Positions 38,009 to 50,584 of a stretch of DNA of 64,000 nt are shown in pieces. Below the pieces are notes generated by a model. It did not search any database, was not told where the DNA came from, and saw only the letters and a program-made list of their open reading frames with translations. The position numbers were made by a program, and so were the translations under genes. This stretch comes from Oehlia diaphana (Eukaryota; Glomeromycota; Glomeromycetes; Glomerales; Glomeraceae). The stretch is taken from positions 29,817 to 93,816 of the forward strand of contig QZLH01000262.1 of the NCBI GenBank assembly GCA_003833135.1, in the 5' to 3' direction. How positions within the stretch are numbered: position 1 is the first letter of the stretch; each line of letters begins with the position of its first letter.

Positions 38009-39047
38009 TTACGCTTGCTTCACAAGAATTTCAATGGTTTCGGTAATAGGTTGAGGAGTAAAGCTGAATTTGTCATTGTCAATCTCATCGAATCTCGTAG
38101 TTTCCGTAACGAGTGCTCTGAAATCATCAGCGGCCGAAGGAACGGGGTCAATATTGTTTTGGTAACGATGTCGAACATCTCTATCTTCAACAACTTCCCA
38201 CTTCGAACCTTCAGAAACGAATTATAATTGGTTACATTCGTTAAAAAATAAGAGATACACAGTGTACTCACCAGTAACTTCTTCAAACTTTTTAAGGTAC
38301 TCATTTAACGACAAGGTTGCACCAGCAACATTAATTTGAGCGTTACGAGTCTCTGGTATTTTAAGTGATTCAACGGTATACTTGCCAATATCGGGTAAAG
38401 ATGTAGTATATAGCTTTGTATTGCCATCACCAAAAAATGTAGCTTTCTTGTTCACAATATCATATCCTATCCAGTAAAGGTACTCTTGAAATAATCCGGT
38501 TTGGATGTACGTGTACTCAAGCCCACTTTTTTCTAATTCTTCCCGAAATTTAATTTTATCGTCCGTTACTGGATGAACTCCTGGCCTTAATTAGCAAAAA
38601 AAGAAAAATCGATATAAGGACGCAACAATAATATTTGAATTATTATGACATGTAACAAAAATGTAATAAACCAACGCACTTATACACAAGAGCAAATTCG
38701 GATGGGATGAACCTCTTCACGGATGCTTCTTTAGCAGCGGCTAACAATGGAGATTGAATATCGTAAAAGCCCGTAATAGCTGTTTTTTTATCAAAACATA
38801 CAGCACTGACAAGAACGTCGGTTCCTTTAAGAGCTTTGGCAAGTTCATCTTTTTGATTATAATCCGCATATACAATTTCTGCACCCTTGGAAGCCAACAA
38901 TTTAGCTTTCTCATTTTCATTTTCTGGTTTTCTTCGAAGAATCTTTACATTATAAGATCCATCATTCAAAAATGCTTCAGAGATAGCATAACCTAAAGTA
39001 CCCGTTCCTCCAGCAATAGTTACGGTTTTGAATTGTGAGTTGCTCAT
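38009..39047 (-). CDS. NmrA-like / isoflavone-reductase-type NAD(P)-binding protein
   Basis: Three exons (38680-39047, 38272-38585 and 38009-38208) join to 293 aa, typical for this family. The N-terminus TVTIAGGTGTLGYAISEAFL carries the GxxGxxG dinucleotide loop (near residues 13-19), followed by ILRRKP, where basic residues favour NADP. VLVSAVCFD and VKRFIPSEFAL are characteristic of PCBER/NmrA-like atypical short-chain dehydrogenases. TGLFQEYLYW and an active-site-region Lys (TDDKIKF) follow. It may be an enzyme or a redox-sensing regulator; the substrate is unknown. The start is chosen because it precedes the Rossmann fold by about ten residues. A C-terminal relic of a related gene is at 48431. 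Confidence 0.92.
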
Positions 39048-40175
39048 GATTAATTAAATTGCTTGAATTTGAGTTTCCTTCCATCAAGCAACACCTAGTA
39101 TATTTATACATTCGTGAATTGATTATATGACACGAATGTAAAATCTTTGTTGAATGAATGATTTTAATTATTTTGTAAATGACTTGATTAAAAACTTTCA
39201 TGAATGATTTAGAAATGACTTGATTATAACTTACATGACATGAACGATTTGATTACTATAATCAAGTCATACGTGAGAATATTTTGTTCTTTTCCGTTTT
39301 TGAAAGCGGAGTTACACTGACCATAGCTGGTTTAAACCGGTTAATCACGTGATGAAATTAGGCAATTCTTTTAGAGAATTTAAAAAATAACTTTCAACTG
39401 TCTAAAATATTGTTGAATTATTATTGGACAATCTATAATGCTGGTTGAGATTAAATGAACAATTAAAAAAACCAGTTTGGAACCGGTTTTAAGCTTGGTA
39501 CGTCGCTGTTATAATTTATTTTTTAGGACCCCAAATCTTATTTGCATCATAGAGATTTAAGTTTCTATTGGTTTTTCTCAGAATAAATAGTTCATATGAG
39601 AAAAGTGGATTGACAATAAGATTGGGAATTCTGATCGTGGTAAATCCGCTTTAAAAGAAAGATGATTTTACAAAAAAAGAGAATAAAATAAATATAATAC
39701 CAGTTTTCATCAAATGAATAATTTTATATTATAGGAGTCAACTGCGAACAGCTCCGATTAATTTATTACAAAAATTATGCTTTACTGTATATAACTTTCT
39801 CCATCAGCGAAATCGTTGCTAAATTTAGTATATTATTGAGAAATCATATATATCCAAATCAATTCATGCCGATTGAAAAAATGAATTATATAAAATGGTA
39901 AATTAATGAGAATTGGGTTTTCCAATCTTTGAAATGGTCCTGCAATGTCGTAATATTTATTAAATAATAAGTAATGACATACAATAAAATACATGTACTG
40001 TATATGAAAATTTTTTTTAATATTTCTTAGAAAAGATGTTATGTATAGACACCTATGTAGTGTATAGTGATGTGCACTATACGTTGATTTTGTGATTGTA
40101 TACTAACCATACGTATGTGTTATATGTATATATAAATGTATCCAGTGGCGCAGCATATGTTTACCGACTTCCCTA
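39048..40175. other. Repeat-rich spacer without gene
   Basis: It contains repeated ATGACTTGATTA words around 39125-39270 and a pair of AAACCGGTT words (about 39333 and 39484) flanking 150 bp, possibly a worn inverted-repeat element. TATAGTGATGTGCACTATA near 40064 is a short palindrome. No coding region is supported. Confidence 0.4.
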
Positions 40176-40397
40176 GCGTAACCTGAAAAAAATGTCACGA
40201 AATGGGCGGCATTACGCAACTTGACTGAAATTAAGTGTGGCGCACATGTGACGAATAATGAGTGACGAATAAGTTTTTACCTACTCGAAAAAAACCAAGT
40301 CCCTCAGATACTTATAGAAAATGGAAATGCAGTGGGGTGTGACGGTTGTGACAAAAAACATCACGTGATTTTTCGTGACATTTTTTTCAGGTTACGC
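40176..40397. mobile_element. 222-bp MITE with perfect 27-bp inverted ends
   Basis: The left end (40176-40202, starting GCGTAACCTGAAAAAAATGT) and the right end (40371-40397) are perfect reverse complements over 27 bp. TA precedes the left end and TG follows the right. The right part is repeated after the assembly gap. Diverged relatives of the interior occur near 2720-2810 and 46830-46880. Confidence 0.85.
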
Positions 40398-40447
40398 TGG
40401 GAAAATCATGTTTACCAGTTGAACCGGCAAAATTTGCACAGGGCCGC
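40217..40447. repeat. 231-bp direct repeat, left of assembly gap
   Basis: This stretch abuts the first N and is repeated without visible difference at 40824-41054, abutting the last N. It contains the right end of the MITE at 40176. Confidence 0.95.
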
Positions 40448-40823
40448 NNNNNNNNNNNNNNNNNNNNNNNNNNNNNNNNNNNNNNNNNNNNNNNNNNNNN
40501 NNNNNNNNNNNNNNNNNNNNNNNNNNNNNNNNNNNNNNNNNNNNNNNNNNNNNNNNNNNNNNNNNNNNNNNNNNNNNNNNNNNNNNNNNNNNNNNNNNNN
40601 NNNNNNNNNNNNNNNNNNNNNNNNNNNNNNNNNNNNNNNNNNNNNNNNNNNNNNNNNNNNNNNNNNNNNNNNNNNNNNNNNNNNNNNNNNNNNNNNNNNN
40701 NNNNNNNNNNNNNNNNNNNNNNNNNNNNNNNNNNNNNNNNNNNNNNNNNNNNNNNNNNNNNNNNNNNNNNNNNNNNNNNNNNNNNNNNNNNNNNNNNNNN
40801 NNNNNNNNNNNNNNNNNNNNNNN
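40448..40823. other. Assembly gap (376 N)
   Basis: An undetermined sequence run. Because both sides show the same 231 bp, the two contig ends probably overlap and the gap may be artificial. Open frames drawn through the Ns are meaningless. Confidence 0.98.
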
Positions 40824-41054
40824 CAACTTGACTGAAATTAAGTGTGGCGCACATGTGACGAATAATGAGTGACGAATAAGTTTTTACCTACTCGAAAAAA
40901 ACCAAGTCCCTCAGATACTTATAGAAAATGGAAATGCAGTGGGGTGTGACGGTTGTGACAAAAAACATCACGTGATTTTTCGTGACATTTTTTTCAGGTT
41001 ACGCTGGGAAAATCATGTTTACCAGTTGAACCGGCAAAATTTGCACAGGGCCGC
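40824..41054. repeat. 231-bp direct repeat, right of assembly gap
   Basis: Identical by eye to 40217-40447 (offset 607). It ends GGGCCGC, exactly the last bases before the gap. Confidence 0.95.
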
Positions 41055-43160
41055 ATTACGGCGTTATGCACTAACACGTGAAAATAAACGATGTGATGTA
41101 TTAAAATCGATCACGTGACTGTGCAAAAATTGCTGGTGCGGCTGGGCTAGTGCTAGTGTAGTGTTACCACCGATTTATGTTATTCGGAAGGGTAGTAACA
41201 GAAATATATATGGGTGAAGTTATAGGATTCAGGTAACAATAGACGACAATCGACAATAAGTCGTAAGGAAATTAGCAGGTTTTGTCAACAATTAGCAAAT
41301 AAACTACAAAAGTGTGTTTTTATCAAATGTGTATCAATCGGAAATAAATTAACAATAAAAACAATAACGAAATGTATAAAAATTGGAGTGATCGGTGGGT
41401 TCTTTATTAACAAATACAGAAGGATTCCACAATATTACTGCCTCTTTCGGCGCTCTGTAATATTCCTAAGGTTCTATCTAAGTGCTAATAATCGAAAAAT
41501 CACCACCCTTATATCCCTAGCGAAAACTCTTCCTTTAAATATTGTTCGAAATTTGGTACGATTAGTACTTTGGCTAACTCGCCCGGTATTCAAATCGTCC
41601 AAAGTACGACTCATTTTCCGGCCAAATCGTCCATTATACGAATCGTCCATCACAGCCTTAATTGATTCCCACCAAGCCATACGCCACATTTCCTATAAAC
41701 TATATATATATAAATTGTATAAATAAACTATATAATAAAATAAACTATAAACTATAAATAAAATAAACTATAAATAAATATATATATAAAATAAAATAAA
41801 TCCGTGTTTAAAATTTCCCGTGACAGTAGACAGTTACTGCGGCTGCGCCTTATCATTTGTATTTACGTGCGTTTGGTCTCTTATTTCATTCATACGTACG
41901 TACGTTTTGATTTAATTAATATTTATTATTATTTATTTGTATGTACGTATGTACGTACAGTACACTCAGTGCAACCATACGTACATAGCTAAATATCACC
42001 ATACAAGGGTCTATATACACTACATGTTTCCTAATTGCCCATTTCATTGGTAGTACGATTAAAATATTGTATCTTTTTCATGTGACCTGTTCATCATTTG
42101 CTATCTGCTATACTAGTTACACAATTTTTTTTAGATTATGATGCAGCGAATCTTTTGTATTCTTTAAGTCGTAATTATTAGGATTTATAATAATTGGTTA
42201 GTCTCTTTATTTCTTCTATATCCGCATATAAAACTATAGGAATTTAGAGCAATAAACGGTTTATATTATATTGTTCTTGTGTAACTTGAATCAGAAATAT
42301 GCATAAAACTTTTTTACTTAATTTAAAATAGGTAAAATTTTTATATGCTCTACCTGTAAAAGAATCTGTCCAATAACTATAGACATAGATTCTCCACCAA
42401 AATTGAACGCACAATCATAAAATTCATATAATGCAAAATTAAAAAATGTTCACCTTCCCTCTTTCTCTCCCCTTCCCCTTCCCCTTCCATACTCTACTTA
42501 TCTTCATATTTTTCAAATATCTCTATTATTTTCATAAGAGAAAATAAAATGCCATTTACTACCAGTACAAAAATGTAACCGATAGGACTATAACCTCCAA
42601 ATATTTTGGTGAATAAACAACACTGATAATGAATAACTCAACGTCCTTGAATAGTTTTTTTATTTAAACGTGCTCTTAAATTTTCTTTCCAATAAGAATT
42701 ATTAACTGTTATTCCGTTATCTAGATAAAAAAAAATATTTTTTCTTAATCTTCTAAATTTACACCGATAATTAAATGCATCTATACATTTATTTTCACAA
42801 CTTTCACAATATCCATCTAGTAAATCAAATGAATAAAGAAATTTCATACCTCATTTAGAAGTTTATCAAATATTATGTAAATATTTTTAAAGAAACTTGC
42901 ATCTTTCATATTTTTCTTTTAATTAATAATAACTCCTTCCTTATTGGATTAGCAAACCCATTTTATTTTGTTGAAATCGTTGAATTGATTGTATGGTATC
43001 TATTTAAAACACTTTATTATTATAGGCCGGAGTGTTATAGGACTAAGTTTTTCATCACCGCTGATTATGACAAAAGAATTTATTTAATATCATTTAAACA
43101 TATAGATTGTATATTTTTACCACATCTTTCAAAATGAAATGACATTTTTTAAATATACTC
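41055..43160. other. Gene-poor region
   Basis: No supported gene. 41700-41810 is simple TATAAA/AAATAAAC repeat. 41895-41990 is rich in TACGTACG words. 42440-42495 is a pyrimidine tract of CCCCTT repeats. The open frames near 41388-41726 (both strands) and 42638-42847 (minus, with CESCENKC) have no recognised relatives. Confidence 0.4.
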
Positions 43161-43167
43161 TAATACT

Positions 43168-43197
43168 TGGGTGATTTAACCCAGGTTAAATCACCCA
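43168..43197. repeat. Perfect palindrome, 14-bp arms, 2-nt spacer
   Basis: TGGGTGATTTAACC, spacer CA, then GGTTAAATCACCCA. The arms are perfect. It could extrude as a cruciform or bind a dimeric factor. No adjacent gene explains it. Confidence 0.9.
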
Positions 43198-43734
43198 GGG
43201 CAAGTTTATAGAGATTTCATAATTTACCTTATCTGGCATGATAGATATATATGCTTGAATATTAACGTGATTTGTCAATTAAACAATTATGTAACAGTTT
43301 ATCGGGCATAAAACTATAAAATCGATCAATCGAGCAATAGAAAAGCAAAAGTAATTATATAATCCTGGAACGTATTTTTATAGTCTTGTTTATGAGCGAA
43401 GACTTTTTTATCCAGTAAATCAGTAATATTGTAGGGTGTAAACTCGAAAGCTTTTATCAAATATACCAATCAATCATACAAGAAGAAGCGACTGCAAAGA
43501 ATAAGAAACAAGATACGTTTATTCGTTCTACTATTAGAATCCTCATATTCGTCGCACCGTGCAAAGCCTTCACATGGTTTACGGCACAAGCATAATTTAT
43601 TATAATAAAATTCAATTTTTTTTTAAAAAAAAGTTAGTATTATTTTAATATTTATATATATTTTCTTACCTTCATACCAACAGTAGTGTATCTATCACAA
43701 ATAATTTCAAAAGAATTAGTTATTTGCCTAATTA

Positions 43735-44392
43735 TTAGGCAATTCTTCGAAACTAATTTTTTACCTACCAGGAATAGCATAGTAGCAATATTATCACGCT
43801 AAAAAAAAAAGAAAAATGCTATTACAACATATTTGTAAAATATTAGGTAAGAATAGGATTATTGGATTATTGGTTACCAGAGCTAGAACCTAAACAAAGC
43901 TGGTCTGAAGTTAATCCTTTCTTGCGAGTTCACAAATTTTCTGCAAGTTCTGGATTTTTTGGTAAAATTTCCAGCTTGAAAACGAGGATGAGTTCTCCTA
44001 TTCAAAGTCATCGTGGATTTCTATTTCTCTAAAATTAATATATATATATATATAATATTAAAATATTCATTAAATGGAAATTTCTAACGAAAAAGTTATA
44101 TATCAAAGTATTTTAAATGATAAATACTAATAGGAACTCATGCTTAATAGTACCATAAATTATTACTATAATGATACTTAATTCACGGAAAGATTCCATA
44201 ATTCCATTTGTTTCAATATCAAGAGTCCTTAACAAGTTCTGCTAAAGCATCAACAGTATCTTCAATGGGCCTATAAAGTATAAACGAAGGTATAAACAAG
44301 GTCTATTTATTTCAATTTTTTTTAAGGATCCACACGACCATGTTGATAAAATCTATTCCTAATCTTTTACAAGCCTTACGAACATATCCAGT
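43735..44392 (-). pseudogene. Aldo/keto reductase (AKR13-like) pseudogene
   Basis: Minus-strand fragments follow the order of pyridoxal-reductase-type aldo/keto reductases. YVRKACKRLGIDFINMVVWI is at 44392-44333. RPIEDTVDALAELVKDS is at about 44272-44222. DIETNGIMESFREL is near 44215-44175. RRTHPRFQAGNFTK, then KGLTSDQLCLGSSSGNQ, is at about 44010-43875. AIPGRKKISFEELPNN (a stop interrupts) is at about 43785-43735. Stops and shifts occur throughout. The NADP-binding tail is only partly preserved and the N-terminal third is missing. Confidence 0.78.
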
Positions 44393-44399
44393 CCAGGTT

Positions 44400-47300
44400 T
44401 ATAGCATATTGATTTTAAAAAATTATTTTGTATATTAAAAACAAGTTTTGGATATCGCAATGTATGAGTTTATAAGGGTAAATTTTGCGCGCAGAATTTT
44501 TATTAAAGTAATCAAAGTAGGATAAGAAAATTCAGTTTTTAATATTTAAACAAAAGAAATCTAAAATAAAATATATTGTAAAAATATGTTAGAAGACTCG
44601 AGTACTCTAAGTAAGCTTTGTAGAAAAGACAAATTCAAGCCCCCATGCCTACTATCAACTGACATTAACGATATATCGTGAGTGATCAAACTCGTGCAGA
44701 GGTACTGTCACATTTATAGTAAGACATGAGACCCACCACCAAAGGGAAGGGCCCCACATACAGAAGTCTGCGACGTAGCTTGAGATATTATTTTTCTCAT
44801 TGAAGGTAACCAGACTACTAGAAGAGGAGGATAACCAAAGCACACTAGGTGCACAAATCCCTTATACATCCCAGCTTAGCCATTTCCACTTACCAAAATA
44901 ATAAAAGCCCAATAAATTATCACAAGTAGAAATCTTCCAAGGGTTTTGCAAAAGAGGATAAGAATAAAGTTTTTATGTGTATTTAATAAACGAAATATAA
45001 GTTTTCGAAAGCTATAATAACTAATAAGTATTAAAGAAAATAAGAAATAAATATTTAAAGACAATATCAAATATTAAAGGAAAAAGAAAACATGTATTTA
45101 ATGAGTTTTTGAAAGTTAAAATAAATATAATAAATATTAAAGAATTTTTTTAATATTTAAAGACAATAGTAAATATTCAAAGGAAATTTTTTTTTTTGAA
45201 AAATAGTGATTTTATAAATAATTTCTTGAGAAAATCATTTAAAATCATATACTGTGTGATTAGTATGATGTAAGATTGTTTACGCGCTATATCCATTACT
45301 CATTACGCGTATTACGCGTATATTGTTCAGTTGATAAGGAATATAAGGAATAACCGATATTTTTACCAAAAAAATCAGTATTAGTAGCATTAATTCCTAT
45401 TGATCACCACAGTATTCCTAATGACCGAACTATAACTCAGTTATTGAATAGGGGATATTGGTCTTCGACCGATATCTCTATTCCCCCATCCAATAACTAT
45501 TTATTATCAATATAATATATATATATATATGAAAATTAAAGAATAGATGATCTCACTCCAGAATAGAATTTTTTTTGAATAGATTCAAATTTGTAGTTTT
45601 GGAATGATTAGTAATAATGACAGAGAGCAATACCCAAAGGAGCAAGGAGTTTAACTGATGAATATAATTAGAATGAGAGATTATTGTGTTAAAAGCAAAA
45701 TTTTCAAATTGAGCATCAGAAAATAATGAAATTGACAATTTCATTTTATGTAAGTAGTAACTTTTTTTCAACAACAATATCTGCTAAATTTCTTTATTGG
45801 GCGCTTTTCGTTAGCAGGTTGTCATTGATAGTCCTAAATATTAACGAAAAATATTTTCACCAATATATTAACCGAATGTAAATCTCGTCCTTTTTGTTAG
45901 GATGTTTGTTTTATTATTAAAATACAGTTAGTAACTTCGTCCAAAAATTCTTAGATCTAATGGCTATGGTATCAATTCTTTATTGTTATGAGAGGTTGGA
46001 AACTTGATTTTCTTCCACGGATACCCAATATATTATCAAATCGAATCCGCCAAAGTGAAAGAAACCCGAATATCAGTAAATGAGAATTATTAATTTATTA
46101 ACACTTTGCAAAGGGATGTTGTATACATTAACCTTATTAAACCAATTCAATAAACATTTTTAAAATTTTGACTTCTATCATAAAAGCATTAATTACAAAT
46201 ATAATAATTTTTATATAATAAAGTGACGCGCTTGCCGCTCCCCATGTATTTCATGGGGGGAATAAGAGCAGAGATTCCCAACAATCATATCTAAAATCAT
46301 AAAAACTTAAATTGTCTTATAAATTTTATAACCAAAAAGGAGAACATTATTATAAACGGCTCAATTAACTTGTTTCTAAATAGAAATAAGAAACATTAGT
46401 TAGCGTTTCTTAAAAGAAAATAAAAAGATTTAATTAAGTTTCGAAATGAAGTGAAACTTCGAAACTTACCCAAGGAGCTGATCCAAAAATCGAAGACAAA
46501 AGAAGAAACGGTTAGTTTCTTCAAAACAAAATTAAAAACTTTTAAAAAAAGTTTAAAAACGAAACATTTTGTAACTTACCGATCCTATCATTTGAGATCC
46601 ATGAAGCTCAATCTACCGATACCTGCAAAAAAAGAAAAAAAAAATTTAAAAAATAAAATAATTAAGAAAATTAAAAGGTTTTGAAGCGAAACTTAACGAA
46701 TCATTTCAAAATGCCGAATTGACGTCTACACCAAGGTACTGACCTGCAAAAATGAGAAGAAATGGCAAGAGATTCCAAGAGTCAGCCTACAAAAAGAAAG
46801 TTCAAGTTCGATATCTAAAGCGGGACGGATTTGGCTGGAATTACGGCATTAAGAAATTATATATGTGACAAATAATTTTTGTGGTTTTGATAATTAATTC
46901 TCGGGATGATGATTGCCGAAAAATAACTTTGTGCAACCACTGTGCAACCACTGTGCAATCACTGTGCAACCTTATAAAATAGAATTTTGACTAATCATTG
47001 TTTTTTCTTATTGGTAAGAATCGGGCTTATTAATCAAATTAAGCCGATGTCGCCGTATACAGTATCGCCGTATTGCTGGTATTACCGGTATTGTTTATTC
47101 GTTTACCCGTGTCATTATTATTAATAAAGATTCAAAACAATAGAAAATGAGTTTAACTGGGAAAAAAGAGGTTAATATCATTCTTAAAATGGAGAAATGA
47201 TACAATGTATGTCTATTGAAACTATTGAGACATTATTACAAATACTTAGTTATAATCTTGAGTCAACCATTTATACGATCTATTACAGTATATAAAATTG

Positions 47301-48425
47301 ATTACTTACATAATTTTCTATGAAAATATAAATAAGAAGAAAATATGTAAGAACAAAAAATGCCAAAAGTCTAGTTTCGAAGAATGTCTTAATTAAGAAA
47401 CTTGCCGTTTTTCATGGTTTCGAACATAATTTTTCTAAGGTTTAACGATTAAACAATTATATACATAATATAATTCTTTACACATATAATGCTGGAAGTA
47501 TATCTTTATAATAATTTGCCAATTTCGTATAATTCTTCAGAATTAAGTTGAACTTTATAGCTGCAATTAAGTTTTTTTTACTATGAATATACTCTTCTAA
47601 GATGAGTTCGAATCAAAATTCATAAGAAAAAATTATGAACGAAAATAAAAAAAAATATGCAAAAAATAAATTTAAATAGCACTTATAGATAGAGGCCCGC
47701 GTCGAAGTGGACTATAAAGCTACATTTCGAGAGTCATATATATTCAACCTTACAAAAGTATGTATTGATAATATTTCATATACTGTTTATATGTTATATT
47801 TGTTTAATTACATTAGTTGCTAAAGTAGGATTAGCTTTAATATGCGCTTCGAAGAGTTTTGTATATGGAAGTGTATAAAGGTATTTAGTAATTTATTGTA
47901 TATATTCCAATTGAAAAAAAAATAATTTCAATACTTGCGTTTCAGAATTCACAACGATGTTTATGATAAAGATCGATATAATCTACTCCCAATCTTTTTA
48001 AAGAATTCCACGTTTAACAAACACATTCAGAAACACTTATTACAATTGTATGTTTATATTACATTTGAATTTCGAATTATACCAAAATATGTAGAATTTC
48101 GTTCGCTCCTTTTCCATAAACATATAAAAGTTATAAAGGATGTTCTAATTTCACATTAGAAAAACTTTTAGATATCAATGCTTGGTTGGAAATTATTAGA
48201 ACACTGCAATTGATGCTAAGGAGTCAATTAATAATTAGAGGCTAAATAATTTATATGAAAATGGTTTATTAACACAATGTGATCAGAGGATTTTGTTGGA
48301 AAATCTTGGCGCTGACGCTAGATTGAGCGCTTATAACAAAATATTGTTTAAACCTTCGAAATAGTAACTAAGTAATAACTAATAAGATAACGAAAAAATA
48401 TAATAAATTTGAAAAGACAAAATTT
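44400..48425. other. Long gene-poor region
   Basis: Mostly A/T-rich unassigned sequence. 46430-46690 is built of GAAACTTCGAAA-like words and A-rich runs whose Lys-rich frame is not credible as a gene. 46835-46880 resembles part of the MITE at 40176. About 47690-48365 (+) reads like protein in pieces (RIHNDVYDKDRYNLLPIFL, ILLENLGADARLSAYNKILF) but with stops, and I cannot name it. Confidence 0.4.
45439..45498. repeat. 60-bp near-perfect hairpin
   Basis: Outer arms AGTTATTG/CAATAACT, then GAATAGGGGATATTGGTC against GACCGATATCTCTATTC, with loop TTC. The strong stem suggests a foldback remnant or a terminator-like structure, but there is no flanking gene. Confidence 0.85.
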
Positions 48426-48430
48426 AAATA

Positions 48431-48516
48431 TGACGCTTGTTTTACAAGTTTTTCGATAGCCTTGGCAAAAGATCGAGGAGTAAAACTAAATTTATCATTA
48501 TCTAACTTTCCAAAAA
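48431..48516 (-). pseudogene. C-terminal relic of an NmrA-like gene
   Basis: The reverse strand reads GKLDNDKFSFTPRSFAKAIE followed by KLVKQAS. This aligns without gaps to the last exon of the NmrA-like gene at 38009 (DNDKFSFTPQPITETIE, then ILVKQA). No other exon is evident nearby, so it is a duplicated fragment or the last trace of a paralog. Confidence 0.85.
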
Positions 48517-48519
48517 TCT

Positions 48520-49290
48520 TCCTTACTTTAATAATAAATCACTAATCTTACTTTCATAAAATTATTAAATAATTAATTATTAATAAAGTTTTACCATATT
48601 CAAAAAAAAAAAAAGTTTATGATAAGAAGCGTTAATTGGTTCAATTTCATGTTGTATCCCTCTTTGTTGAATGAAAGTACCCAGATAAGATTGATTTGAT
48701 ACTTTTGCCAAGACTTATGGTGATACTGCTGGCCTTATTAGTCCGAAGTGTATATGAAGATACGTTCCGCTCATCTCAGGAACTGAACCTATGTTCCTGA
48801 GATAACAGTTTCTGTAATTTAATCACTGTTTAGTTGGTTTGTAATAATAAATTAAGATCGACTAGTCTAAACTCAGAATGATATTAAGTTGATCAACAAG
48901 CTCTGAGCATAATTTTAAGCCTAACTAGGATATTATTTACTATATTTGGTAAATAAATTAAGGGTTCAAAAAAAAAAACCCTTAACCGATTAATAATTAT
49001 TTCGGAAAATTACTAAAAAAACTTTAACCAATTAAGAACCGATTAACCGAGGGCCTTAACCGATTTATTAATCGCGCAAATCGTAACAATTTGTTTTTAC
49101 TCGTTGGTCATATTTATTAACTATTTTTAAAAATTAACAAAAAATTGTTATGGAGTACACGTGACCGAGATTTTAAATCTTTAGGCCGTATTAAATAATT
49201 TGACCAGAATTATGATTTAATTCGATTAAAGATAAATAAATTTTAGGAATACATAATAAAGGTTAACAGATTAAATTGATTTGGATAATT
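48520..49290. other. AT-rich spacer with a hairpin
   Basis: A hairpin at 48773-48803 has ATCTCAGGAAC against GTTCCTGAGAT (11-bp perfect arms, 9-nt loop). AACCGATTAA words repeat around 48980-49070. No gene is supported. Confidence 0.5.
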
Positions 49291-49294
49291 AAAA

Positions 49295-50560
49295 TAATTA
49301 TAATAAAGGTCATATGCAAACAATGTATTTTTAATGAAAAGTTCATATGAAAAAAGCGGGCATTTTCACAGTAATAAAAAGTAGGTAACGTGCAAATTTT
49401 CTAGTAAAAGCGTATATTTTTGGGACTTTTTTGGGGTTTACCACAAAAAATTCCAGAAAACCATAACGATAATATCGTCAGTCTACAATCCCAAATCCCG
49501 GTTGAAACAAAATTCCGAAAGTCCATAAATACTTGTAGTTAAAAATCTTGATAGTCAAAATCCAAAGTTTTTTTTTTTTTAAAAAAAAAAAATTATAAAT
49601 TCCGGATTAAAAATTTTACAGCGGATTTCATAATATACTAGTCACATAGGACCCCGGATAATTATAATAGGGGTCATATGTAAAATAAGTATAAAATTTT
49701 GTATTTTTAATGAGCAGGTTATATGAAAAAAACGTATAATTTAAGAAAATGTTATATGCAAAAATAGTATATTACAAAAATAGGTTATAGTAAAAAAAAG
49801 TATAAAATTTCAGATAAAAATTCAAGGTCATATATAAATTTATTATAAAAGTGTATATCACTTGTTACATTATGGGTTTTCATTGGTGGAGATCTTAATT
49901 TTGCGACGCATGAAGAAAAAATTTATTTTGAAATTTTTTTTTTTTTTCTCCTCTCCTTTCTTTTGAACAATATTAACAGCATAAACTCTAAAACCATAAG
50001 TAGGAATAGTGGGAGTTTCATTATTTTCACGTTTATTACGTGAAATATATAATACTCTTTCTCCTTTTCTTTTTTTTTAAGACAAAACATTCTGAACATT
50101 GGTATTTTTGAAATTATAAGTATGAAGAGTGTATGAAGGTATTATTTCTCAAATTTTTTTACTATTTTTACGTTTTTTTTTGTCTATAAACCTTACTAAT
50201 GTTCTTTTTTTTTAGAAGTGAACTTGAACTTCAAGAAACCTTAAAATCACAAGTGGATATGAGTTTCTTTTCTCTTTTTTTTTTTGGCGTTATTTTTTTT
50301 TTATTTAAGGACATTATTAATGGATTTTCTTTCTTTTATTTAGGGATATTTTAACTTGAACTTTAGTATTGATTTGATTTTAGATTTAAACATTATATAG
50401 AGGTGATCATATCTAAATTCACCCTATTTTAAAGATGTGATACTGATAAATCGTAAATAAAAAAATATATCAAGGTCATATGGTCATATGATAAAAAAGT
50501 ATATTTTAGTATTATATAAAGGTTATAGGATAAAAATGTATAATAAAATGAATAAATTTA
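49295..50560. repeat. Degenerate GGTCATATG / AAAAAGTATA repeat tract
   Basis: Words of the type GGT(C/T)ATATG followed by A-runs and GTATA recur about every 35-70 bp (around 49309, 49342, 49672, 49715, 49750, 49785, 49830, 50475 and 50520). Between 49870 and 50400 lies pyrimidine/T-rich sequence. This looks like an old satellite-like array. No gene is supported. Confidence 0.5.
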
Positions 50561-50584
50561 TGTATATTTTTTTTGAATTTTTAT

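Noticed and set aside
40332..40854. Long open frames spanning the N gap on both strands
   Set aside because: They are open only because Ns translate to X; the flanking sequence is a MITE.
41388..41726. 112-codon frame with Arg/Leu-rich sequence
   Set aside because: An equally good frame exists on the other strand; no motif or splice context supports either.
43735..43800. Segment RDNIATMLFLVG resembling a cytochrome P450 I-helix
   Set aside because: The next frame gives AIPGRKKISFEELPN and the upstream pieces are clearly aldo/keto reductase.
44655..44843. Minus-strand frame with Ser run and Trp-rich segment
   Set aside because: No family similarity recognised and surrounded by non-coding sequence.
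46451..46684. Lys-rich 77-codon frame
   Set aside because: Driven by A-rich repeats of GAAACTTCGAAA type.
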